A stretch of DNA of 35,302 nucleotides, from positions 1-35,302 of the forward strand of contig JANQSC010000001.1 in the NCBI GenBank assembly GCA_028284235.1. The letters are read 5' to 3'. The stretch is from Opitutaceae bacterium. Its GTDB lineage: Bacteria; Verrucomicrobiota; Verrucomicrobiia; Opitutales; Opitutaceae. Below are positions 9,501 through 21,500 of this stretch, in pieces (within the stretch, counting starts at the first letter, position 1; every line of letters begins with the position of its first letter). Both the position numbers and the translations under genes were made by a program. Under the pieces are notes generated by a model. The model made no database searches and was not told the DNA's origin. It saw only the letters and a list, made by a program, of their open reading frames with translations.

Positions 9501-12500
9501 CCAGTTCCTATGAACCCGCCCTGCGACGCGAGACTGTAGGTCAAATCGCCGTGCCGTCCCCAGTTTTGAGCTTCAACGCGGAACGTATTGATGCTGTCCG
9601 GCAGGAACTGCAGTCGGAATTGTGCGCCGCGCAATGAAGAGAACCCAGATCCGCCCTCGACCTTGGCATAGAAGAAGTCCACCTCGACGGGGTCTCGACC
9701 TGGTGTCAGCTCTACCCAATCAACACGCTGTCCTTCATCGTCAATCGTGTGTCGTTTATCTTTGGGCACATTCGGATCGACGACGCGGTACTTATTCCGA
9801 GACGTAAACTGCCCGAGTTCCACGTCCGTACCGCTATTGAATGAACCGTTCTTTTCGATATCAGACATTACGCGCTTGTCGATCGGACCAAACCCGTCCT
9901 CGAGTTTCTGCGGCATAGCTGCAACATCAGCAGGCGAGAGCTCGCCATCGTACAGGGCTTTGACCAAGCGATGACGCACCATCATCTCCACAGTCGAGGC
10001 AGCATTGCCTCCCTGAATCTTCTGTATCTGTCGGTCGAGGAATTGTTCAAATTTAATTTTGCGACCCTTTATGCCATTGGGAACATTGCCATCGAGTTCT
10101 TGGAATTTGCTGACGCCCCTCATTCGGTTGATTTCCGCCGTGGTGTTGAACGGGTGTTTCTTGATCGACTTCAAGTCTCTCGTCACTTGGTAGAAGCCTC
10201 CCTGCAACAGATCGAATCTTGTTTCAGGTAGCAGATTATCGATCAGCCGATCGCGCGTACCTGGGAAATCGGTCGCGTTTTCTACGAGGTATTTAATTGA
10301 GAGCGCTCCTGGGTCCCTACGCTTGAGTCCTTCAAAAAACGAAGGGTCGACACCTTTCCTTTTTGCCCACTTTTCAAAGTTCGGAATCGGACCATGACGT
10401 CCTTTACTAATGGCGGCTTGACGGAAATCGGCGAGCGACTGCTTACTAGTCGCTTTCCCCTTTTTCACCAAATGTTCCAAAGTCGCTGCCTTGTTGGCAT
10501 TTCTCACTTTCGTCTCGATCGCGAGCTTTGGAAAGACACTCGCCCGTATTGCCGGATTCAGCGCCGCGCGAGCCGGCACGACCCAATCGAGGATGAAACC
10601 AGGAGTCAGTTTACCCGCTTTGCGGGGATCCCCGGAGAAAACTGCGGATACAAACTCAAACGGTGCAGTGAGAATACCCACCGCGGCTTGACCGGCGAAT
10701 TGCTTGAGTGAAGGCGCCGCCATGGCTGCTTTAAAGAGCCCGCTGGTCGGCTTGAATTCACCTGTGAAATTGTATGCCAGTAGTTGTTCGATGTCGTAAA
10801 CAGTCGCGAGCCCTTCAAAGCCCAATTCGATCAGACCTTCGCCCACTCCGACCTCGAACTCTCCGATATCGATTAGAGTCTGCTTGGCGTTATCGATCGT
10901 AAACAAGCTCGGCAATCCAAGCGATACGTAATACAGATCGTCTTTAATGCGACGCAACCCTTCGGAAAAGGCCGCCTGAGTGTCATTGACGACGCGTTGG
11001 TATAGCGGCACGTCGCGCAATCGGTCATTCTCTTCGCCAATTTTCTCCAAACGATCGCGGAATTGGTCGAGCGCGCTCGGACGCAATCCGTACTGCTGCT
11101 GGAACTGGCGATACAGTGCCGGATCGTTCGTCAGCGGCAACTGAGTTCGCAGACCTGTGGGATCGGAGAACGTCACGGGATTGTTGGCAGAGTAGCGATA
11201 GAAATTCGTATCGCCGCCATCGAGACTGCTTGGATCGGGAGAGATGAATCGACCGGTTGCGGGATCGTAGTAGCGAGCTCGATTCTGATAAAGACCCGTA
11301 TCCGCGTCGTACTCACGACCGACAAAACGGTATCGAGTGTCCACGCCCGCATCGGTAACGCGCACGACTTGACCATACGCGTTGTAGTCGAAATGCTGGA
11401 TACGTACAGCCGCCGCGCTAACGATATCTCGAATTGAACCTTGATGGTCGGCAAGCAACCACTGGATCGTACCGTCTCCCAACTGCTGCGCGAGCACACT
11501 ATCGGTTCCAGTGCCATGCACGTAACTCGCCGCGAGCGCCGGAGCGTTTCCGCCCGCTCCATCCGTATCGATAAACTCGTACGCGATATTATCGCCGTCG
11601 TGTATGAAGGTAGTGATTTGACCCGCATTGGGAACAACGGAGCCCGCATCGATACGAACGCCGATGCGTCGGTCGTACACGTCGTAGGTATAGGTTATGA
11701 GCTGAACCAGCGAATCATCGATTGCTCGATCTTCAATCGAAATGAGGCGATTGCCGTGATCCCAGGTGAACAATCGTTCTTCGCCAGTAGCAATAACTTC
11801 TCGACGAACCAGGTTGCCTTGGGCGTCGTACTCGTAGTTATAGGTTCCATCGGACAACAATTGGCCCCCAGCTCCGTAGGTGTAGTTGTCTGCCCCCGAC
11901 GCAACACGATTGCCTGCGGAATCGTAAGTGTACGTTTCATCCGCGACGAGTGGATCATCGTGGGTCGCGCCGATGAGCTGCCCAGACGCGTCGTAACTAT
12001 AATCCGTTGCGAGGCCAGAATTGACGATTCGCGTGATTCGCCCAGTGCCGTCGAAGGTCATTTCATAGCTGGCGATCGGTCCGTCGGAGCCGATGTGAGA
12101 CATACTGGTAAGTCGACCCGCCTGATCATAGGCCATTGTAGTCGTAACAACAGACCCACCCGTACTTTGACGCGTGACGGTAAGCGGGCGACCGCTCTCG
12201 TCTACCGAGGCGTCAATGGACATACCGGGCACACCCCCACCCGTTTGACCGATATTCACAACGCGACCCAATTCGTCGTAAGTGTACGACAAGGTCGGCT
12301 GCGCCGCCCCATCGATCGTACTGTTGCGACTGGTGACGCGATCAAGCAAATCGTAACCGTAAACAAACTCGACCACCGGTGTATCCGCTATTCCATCAAT
12401 CGAAATCCGAGTATTTCGCCCGGCGGCATCATAAGTGTACGCGTATTGCGAGTTCGAGTCCGAATCCGAAAGCGTCCTTCCCGCGGCATCGTAGGTCGAT

Positions 12501-15500
12501 GTAATTGTATGGACGACGCTTTCGTCAGCAGCAAGCCAACGTTCTGCGATACGGCGTCCTATAGCGTCGTATTCAAACGTTCGAACACGCCCGTTGCGGT
12601 CGGTTGAACGCGTCGGCAAGTTGATTACGTTGTATTCGTAAGTCGTACTGGCCCCCAGAGCATTGGTTTCTGAAACGAGACGGCCCAGATCGTCGTAGGC
12701 GAACGTGTGTACATTGCCTTCTCCATCCGTAGTGGTGAGTATCTTGCCGACTTCGTCGTAAGTGAATGCGGTCACGTCTCCATTGGCGGCGACCATTCGC
12801 GTAGTGCGACCAAGCAAGTCGAGCTCCGAGGTCGCGACCTCGCCGTTAGCATTGATGACTGCAGTGCGTCGGCCGACGTTGTCGTACTCGTATCGCGTCA
12901 CCTCACCGAGCGGATCGATATACGTCTCGAGCAGGTTGTCGGCATTGTACTGGTACTTAGTCTCGCGTCCCGATGCGTCGACCGAGGAGATCAGGTTTCC
13001 GGCTATATCAAAGACAGAGGAAATCGATCCGCCCAATGCGTTCGTGCTGCCGATCCGGCGCTGGAGAGCGTCGTAGGTATTCCGAGTCACTCGGCCCAGC
13101 GCATCCGTGGTCGTGAGAAGGTTTCCGACCGCATCGTAGGTGAAAGTAGTCGTCGCTCCGCTTTGCTCCGTAGCGGTAATCGTGCGATCAAGTCCGTCGT
13201 ATTCAAAAACCGAACGCACGCCTGTTTCATCGACCACCGCAGTTAGATTGCCTACCGCGTCGTACTCTCGAGTCGCCCGATTGCCCAAAGCGTCGATCTG
13301 AGCCGTACGCCTTCCTAAGTCATCGTATTCAAAAGTCGTTGTGTGACCCAGCGCGTTTGTTACAGAGAGAATCTCGCTTTCAGCGTTGTAAGTAGTCAAC
13401 AGGAAGGACCCCAACGGGCGATCTTCTCTTACCAGTCGATCGAGCTCGTCGTATTCATAGCGAATTGTTCGTCCAGCCCAATCAGTACGCTCAGCCACGA
13501 GTCCAGTCGCGTTGTAGACGACGGAGCTTTCTTGTCCGAGAGCGTCAATGGTTACTGTCGGACGGTTGAGGGCGTCGTACTCATAACGAGTGACTGCGCC
13601 CTCTTCATCGACAATCTCAATCCGATTGCCTGAAGCATCGTAGGTGAACGTTCCAAAGTTCCCGAGCGGATCGGTTACGCGCGTAATGCGGCCCAGACCG
13701 TCGAATTCGCTCAGTGTGGAATTGCCAAGCGCGTCCGTGGTTTTGGTTCGACGTCCTTCTTCGTCATACTCGTAACTCACGATGCCGCCGAGCGGATCGA
13801 TTGCGCGGACGATTCGGTTTAGGGAATTGTATTCGAACTGCGTGGTAAATCCGACTTCGTTCGTAACTGAAAGCAAATTGCCCACCTCGTCGTACGAATG
13901 AATCATTTCACCTCCGAGAGGATCGATGGTTTTCACAAGTCGATTCAAACCATCGAACTCGGACCTGCTAACACGTCCCAACTCATCGGTGTCGCTCACG
14001 GAATTTCCGACCGCATCATAGCCGAATTCGAATACGCCGCCAAGTGGATCGACGGTTTCAACACGTCGGCCAAGGAGATCGTAGCTGTAGGTAGTACGGC
14101 GTCCAAGCCCGTCAATGCTAGCGGTGAGTTGACCGGCTGCATCGTATTCTCTCGTGGTGGTATTACCTGCGGGATCTGTAGTAGATAGAAGCAATCCCGT
14201 GTCGCCATAGGTAAAGGTCGTCGTGCGATCAAGCGCATCGCTAGACGAGATCAAGCGACCCACTCGATCATAGCCGTCCCTGCTCGTTTGGCCGAGCGCA
14301 TCAATGAATGTGATGGCCCGATTGGCCTTATCGTATTGTATCGAAGACGTGTTTCCTCGGGGATCGGCTGTCGAGATGAGATTGGAAGCAGCATCATAGG
14401 AGTATCGGGTATTGCCACCTCCCGCATCCGTAATCCGGATAAGGCGATTGAGCCCGTCGAAAGTGTAAGTCATAGTAGCGCCAGTTCGATCTGTCTCGGA
14501 AACGAGATTTCCGACAGAGTCGTACTCGAACCTAGCTGTTGCGCCACTTGGATCCGTTGCTGATATCAACTGATTCAGGGCGTCGTACTCCCAAGAATAG
14601 GTCCTTCCTAGCGCATCCGTAGTAGATGTTCGGTTACCTGCTGCATCAACCGTATACCGCTCAACATTCCCCAATGCATCCGTACGAGAAATGACATTTT
14701 GGCGGGCATCGTATTCGAACCGAGTTGAACGTCCTAGCTCGTCAATGAGTTCGATCAAGTTGCCAGCGTCATCGTAGATCGATTGGACCGAATTGCCCAG
14801 CGCGTCGATAATACGTGTTTGACGGTTTTCAAAGTCGTACTCGAACCGAGTGGTTCGACCGAGCGGATCCGTTTCCGAAACTACATTGCCTACGCCGTCA
14901 TACTCGTACGACGTAACGCCACCATTCGGATCCGTCACTCTAGAAACACGCCCTCTGGGATCGTAATCGAACTGGGTCGCCTCTCCTTCGGCGTTGGTAA
15001 CGGTACGGACTCGGTTCGCATTGTCGTAAGTGTACGATGTGACGTTGCCCAAGGCGTCCGTTTCGCTCAGCAGACGACCGGCAATGTCATAATCGAAAGT
15101 CGTAGTATTGCCGTTCGGATCGGTTTCTGACGTTTTTCGACCACCCGCGTCGTACACGATCGTTGTCACACCGCCTAGCGCGTCGACGAAGCGGAGGAGG
15201 CGACCCTCATTGTCATAAGTCGTTGTACTGACAAAGCCTCGTGGATCGGTTTCGGTCACGATGCGTCCAAAGTCCTCGTAAGTGTAACGCCAGGTATTGC
15301 CCAACGCATCCGTCCGCGACGTCACTCGATGCAACGCATCATAGGTAGACCTCGAAGCGAATCCCCGTTCGTTTGTAGCAGAGGTAACATCGCCTCGAAC
15401 ATTCGTTGTCTCTTGGGTGATTGGACCCACCTCATCCGATATCGACTCTCCAATACCTTCTTCATTATAGGTATAAGTCAGCTTACCTGTCGGGCCTTCC

Positions 15501-18500
15501 ACGCTCTCAATGTTGCCCCCGTTTTCATGATCGATCTTCACATTCGTCGATGTCCCGTCATCTTTAATCAGCTTGATGTCGGTCAGATTGTTCATCACAT
15601 CATATGTGCGCTCGACACGGCGGCCGTTTTCGTCAATGAGAGCAGTCACATTGCCGGCATCGTCGTATTCATAAAGTCGTGTCGCTTCGGCACTCGTTCC
15701 TGCGGCGATCACTTCGCGATTGAGCATTCCGTTGGCGTTATAGAAATACTCGGTCCGGCTGCCGTCGGACTTTGTCTCTGTCTTAACGAGCCCATTCGAC
15801 TCGTAGGTGTAAATGATGTCGCTGGTCGCGCCTCCGGGCAATTGTGTGGAGCGCTTATCAATATTACCTGTGGAACCGACAGTATTGGTTACCACTACTC
15901 CTCGCGCATCCGTGCGAACAATCGGCGTGTTGAATACCGGGTGGAAGGTCTGGGTCAATCTACCGTTGGTAGTAAGATTCCGTTCTTCCGTTATGTTTCC
16001 GTTCGCGTCGATATCGTATTCGAACGAGCCGCCATTGACGGTCTCCTTCACAACCAAACCATCTGAGTTGCGTTCAAAAATCGGCAACGGCACACTTCCG
16101 CCAACCGCCGCAAGCAGCTGTCCCGCTTGGTTGACTTGGTATTGGAAGGCGGTTCCAGTTTTATCTACAACCTTGGCAATTGGCTTCTCTAGCGGACGGA
16201 AGACCAACTGGAGGTCCCCTTCTGGATCGATCGTCTTCTCGGGCTTGTAGAGGCCTTCCATTTGCACCGACTCCAATGTCTGCGCGGTACCTCTGATAGG
16301 ACTCGCATTAATCGCTCGCCCTGCGAAATTGTATCCTATTGTCGACGCGTTTCCTCTTCGATCACCTGAGGAAATAAGAAGGTTCATATCGTCGTAACCA
16401 AATGTTCGCGACACCATATCAGGATCGGTAATGGTCATGAGATTACCATTTCCATCGTAGGCCAATTTGGTCGAACGACCGGTAGGATCAACAATCTCGC
16501 TGACCCGATCGCCATTGTAGTTGAATGTGGTGGTTAAACCGACTGGGTCCGTAATGGACTGTATTTTGTCGCCCGACCACGAGTAACGGGTCACATTCCC
16601 GTTTCGATCGGTCTTGGTCGACAACTTCAGGTTTTCGTCGAATTGAAAGACCGTGCCGTCACGCATGCGCCTCGTGACCCGCCCGGAGGTATCCTGCCGC
16701 ACTTCCGAAAAGTCGCCAGGAGGCGCGGTGAACGGTTCACCCGCAATCGGCGGAGCCCGGAACAAGCGTTCGCTTCCATCCCCATCGACGAGAATCACGG
16801 AGCCGTCGTCATTGCGAATCAAATACTGGATACCCAGGATTCCCCAACCCGCTCCGAAGATTCCTTCGCGCTCATTGACGACGATTATCGAGTCGTTTTG
16901 GTTGGACAAAAACCCGGAGAACGCTCCGCCGGCGAATTCCATCACGCCCGCATTGAGATTGACTTGATACAGGCCGCTCTCCGCTTCGCGCAAATCGACT
17001 TGCAACGCCGCCGAGATCGTGCCTCCCGCAGTCGGAACCAACCAGAAATTTTCGCCGCCAAGGAGCCCCTTATCTGCGGCCTCGTCACCCGCCGGGAATC
17101 CCATGGCCGAGTATAGTTCGTCGCCAAACCGCGCATTCAAACGAGCAACGAGGCGACGGTCCCCCGCGGAAATCGGTACGCCATCGACTGTGAAGTGAAC
17201 GATTGGACGAGCATCGGCTCGCAGCGAATCATAGACCAGGCGCAGTCGGTTTTCCTGATTCAAGGAGCTGTAACTTACGAGATCGTGGAAGACGTTGTAG
17301 ACTCCTCCATGAACTTCGACTGTGCCGTCACTACCGAACAGCGCATCGTGTGTATCCTCGGGACCACCACGCGTTCCGATATTGTTTCTCTGATTATAGG
17401 GGTTGTCGGCGAGCGGCAGCAGCAAACCTCCAGACGTGGGCTGCGCGCCGAGTCCGCGCGGCAATCGACCAGTACTAATAGGCGTGTATCCGTTGGGCGT
17501 TTCGCCAAACGGGTCGGTCGGAGGAATTCCGAATACAGATTGCCCGTTGTCAAAATAGTACCGAGCATCCGCCCGCACCCCGATGGTAGGCTGCAGATCA
17601 TCAATCGGCATCAAATTGAGTCTTCCTCTCTCCGTAGGTAGATCCTCGTCCGGATTGCTTTCGATCAAAGCAATCATCTGCAGCAAATCATAGGCGAAAA
17701 CCGAATCGGTCGCCTGGAACGCGGCATAGATCGTACGATTGTCGGGCGAAATAACGACATTGTCCGGGAAGCTATTGGGGATCGGACGCGTTGCGGCGAC
17801 CAGCCGTGGCCCATCCGCTCCTGCGCCAATTGTTCCGAGAGGATTCCGTATGACGCCTACGTTTCCGCCAGCAGCAGCGAGTACTACACGCTTAGTCCCG
17901 TCTTGATTGAGTACGTTCGGATGCGAAAGCAAGATTGGCCCGACACTCGGATCGTGCTTCACTTCGCCCTGCACGAATCGATTGTAACCCGTAACGAAGG
18001 CATAGGATGGATGAGGTCCAATAAGCGCCTCCCAGGCGTTCTCTGCCAGGAAATCGATTCCGCTGGCGTTGGACACGCCAAATACTTGGCGGCCGCGATC
18101 GGTCGGTTCGGCGATTCCAAAATTGAGAAAACTGATAAAGGACCGTTCCCATTCATCCTCGCCCGGAATACGACGCAAGATATTCAATGCTTGCGAGTCG
18201 GCCTTGCGGTCAGTGAATAAGATCACATTCGGATCGCTCGTAGCGGTCACTCCGTACGGCTCAGGACCCACGGGGTAAGAGACGAGCTGAATCGGCATAT
18301 CGCGCTCGCGCAGATCGACGACAATTATCCTTCCCTGCTCTGTAGCGAAGCGACCATTGAGCGTGTTTCCAGGAGCCGCGACGAAGAGGAACTGGCCACC
18401 GCCCGCAATAGCGAGTTCACGCAGGCCAAGCGGCGCAGGACCTACCGGTATCGTTCCAATGTGCTGGTGGAATTTCGGCGACGTCGGGTCCGTATCCACA

Positions 18501-21500
18501 ATGTAAATAACACCGGTAAACTCGTCACTGACGTAGGCGAGCGTTCCAAGCGGATTGAATACCATTGCGAACGGCCTAGCAGCGATCGGCAGCTTGATCT
18601 CCTGTACAAACCCGGCGTCTGGATCCAGGTCGATTTGCTGGAGAGCGACCGTGTCGATAACGGCAATCCGTCCCGCCCGATTGAGTGTGATGTAGGCGCG
18701 TGATCCATCGGGACTCACTTCAGTCCAACGCGGAGCGGAATCTTCATCCGCGCCCAATGTAATGCGAGCAACTTCATCCGGCCGCGGATCGCTTGTGCCT
18801 TCACGTTGCAGGAGTGTGTCAACTACTGTCACGACATTCGACCCTCCGGCAGGCGCAAACGCGTATCGGGAATCAGGAAGCAAGCGAATACCATTGCTCT
18901 GCAGCTCGCGAACGACATAGCGACCGCCGAATTCCACATCGTATTTTCTCAAGACCGTAATTTCAGAAAGTCCAACAATCGCTTCCTGTGGTATCCGTAT
19001 CCACAATCCATCGTCGGTAAAGGTGGCGACTTCCCCGGAGACTGTGACATCGCGTCCACCCACCGCGAGCACTTCGCCTTCCTCGTCGAATCCGTCCCTA
19101 CCGCCAATTTGAAGGAGAATCGTAATGTCTTCGGGTCGATTGCCGCGCGTTTCGCCGCCAATTCTAGGCGCGCCGGTGTCCGTATTCTCCGCGAGAAACA
19201 CTCCCTCGAGCTCCAAGAACGATCCAGGGATGCCGTTCTGCTCAAAGGTGATCTTGCCGTTTCTGATTACAGGCGGTTCCACTCCCTGCACCAGTGGAGC
19301 GGGAGGCGACGCTACCAGTCCGAAATCGCGTATCTCGCCGGGCAACAATTCAACGCCCGTTTCGATGACGGTCGCGAACCCTTCGCGATTCGTGTTGATG
19401 AATCGGACGTTCGTCTGCAATCCGGGGACGACCGGAATCAAGAAATCGCCAAAGAAGCCCGGTATCACGCGCAACGGTACCCCACCAGGCCCGCCAACCG
19501 TCTCAACCGTAACGCCAAGTCGCGTGGACATATTCCCAACGGTCACCGCGAGATTGGCGAGAGTCGGAACGCCCATTACCATAAACGCGTCCGCAGACGG
19601 GCGGACTTGCACGCCCGATGGCATCACGTCGTTAAAGCCCGAATTCGGTGGCGAAGTCGTTCGAACGCGCCCATCCTCGCCGACGATCATTGTATCCACT
19701 AACAGCCAAGCATCGTAGTTAGCGCCTGGTTCAGTACGCGCCTCAACCGCCTGCAGCAGGTACAAGGTCTGGCCGACCACCGCCCCAGCGGGCGCAGGGA
19801 ACGAGACCGATAGTGGGGCGTCGGCCGTTGCCCCTCCCAAGTTCACCGCGGCCGCTCCGCCAAAATCAAATCCCGCCGGCAATTCGAAGGGAACTTCGCC
19901 CTCGCCCGCGCTGCGTACCGTTACTTCGGTACCGTTTGGAAGGGCGCCCGGGCCGATTCCCAATTCTACCCCGTCGCTTGTAATTATGGAACCATCGTTA
20001 TCGATTGTCGTAGTATTGCTCGCGGGTTCCGATACGAAAAACTTCAGAACCGCGCTGTTCCCTCCATAGATTACCGTGATCTCAACGTATCCCGTAGTTG
20101 CCGGGGTGAATACGCCCGATTCGGAAACAGTTCCGAACTCTGAATCGCCCACGATGTAGGTGACTCCTTCTACTGCGCCCGCGCGGGTTCGCGGACTGCC
20201 ATCCGGCGCTTGATCGCGGACGATGAGGGAACGATCTTCACCCACTTTGAGAGCATGGCTAAAGGGGAAAAACTCCACGTTGGAAACAGTCGCAGCGCCA
20301 CCGGCTGTTACGGGAGTCGCGGTGGTCAGACCGTTGAGATCGGTTATGGTGATGATCGCTGTGCCGCTTCCGGTCCCCACAACCGAACCGTCGGGAGAAA
20401 CTGCGACCAAGTCGGGGTCTGACGAGGAGAAGGTAAGCACCTCCGCTGGAATCGATTCGAGCGAACCATCCGGCAATCGGCCAAATACCTCGAGAACGCC
20501 AACTTCTCCACTATCGAGGACAAGATCCCGCTCCCCGAGATCGATCGCCCTGAATGGCGAGGGAGCGACGACGACGTCTATCGTTACCGGGTTGGACCGC
20601 AACGCTCCATCGTCCGCGTAGAACTCAAAGGTCGCAGTCCCGATGAATCCCGCGGCTGGCGTGAACACTGCTCCCCGCCCGCCATCGATGAGACGAGCGA
20701 CGCCATTTGTAGATTCCCCGAGGAAGAACCAGAGAGCGTCTCCGTCCAGGTCGTTTGCGAATCCCGTGAGATCGATTGTTGTAGGCGTACCAGCGGTTGC
20801 ATCTACCGAGCCAACCGAAGCCTCTGGGGCGCGATTCGCGATAAAACCAAAACTCGCGTCGAAATAAGCTCGATCGTTGTCGTCGATCACGCCATCGCGA
20901 TTCCAATCCGCAGCTTCGACAAATCCGGCCTCCCCGGTCGACGCGCCCAACGCTGTATTCAGAATCGCCTCGTCGGCGCCGTCCACCGCGCTATCGCCAT
21001 TCGCATCGCCCGCTAGGAAGAATGACACCGTATAATCACCAGCGGCATCGTCACTCAGTCCTGCTACTTCAACTACATACGGACCTGCATCGTTAAGCGT
21101 AAACAGCGCAAGACTCCGACCTGCTTGAGTGGAAGTGAATCCCGCAGTCAATCCGTCTATCGTCGCAGCCGCAGGATTCCAACCGCCATTGGCGACAATC
21201 TCGATGCCAATCGTAATCTTCTCAGTTTGCGACGTAGTCAGTTCATTCGCTCCCAAAACGATCGCCACCAAATCCGTTCCTCCGGCGACGATCGAACCAC
21301 CGTCTGCCAATCCGATGAACTCTCGAGGCGTTCCCAATACGCCTCGCACCGGATCCACTCCTTCGAACAACCCATTCGCGTCATACCGAATCGACTCCGC
21401 ATTTTGCCCAGCCAGATCTGTCAAGAAATGGTCTCGAGTCGCTCGATAGCCCAGCCAAGTCCGCTCATCGTTTTCAAGAATAGTGGCCTGAGATAGATTA

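Noticed and set aside
6509-11149. Giant protein as a classical RHS toxin with a C-terminal nuclease or deaminase and an adjacent immunity gene
   Set aside because: No toxin motif was recognised, the chain continues about 1,550 residues past the core with a protease motif and Ig-like tail, and no small gene follows it on the same strand before the convergent sulfatase.
11441-12607. 388-codon open frame on + opposite the YD array
   Set aside because: It is a shadow of the repeat region: the phased 63-bp units keep the complementary frame free of stops. Its translation has no recognisable domain and the minus frame is clearly coding.
12575-15346. Regular 63-bp periodicity as a possible CRISPR or tandem satellite
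   Set aside because: The period is a whole number of codons, no constant repeat alternates with unique spacers, and the translation is a textbook YD-repeat shell.
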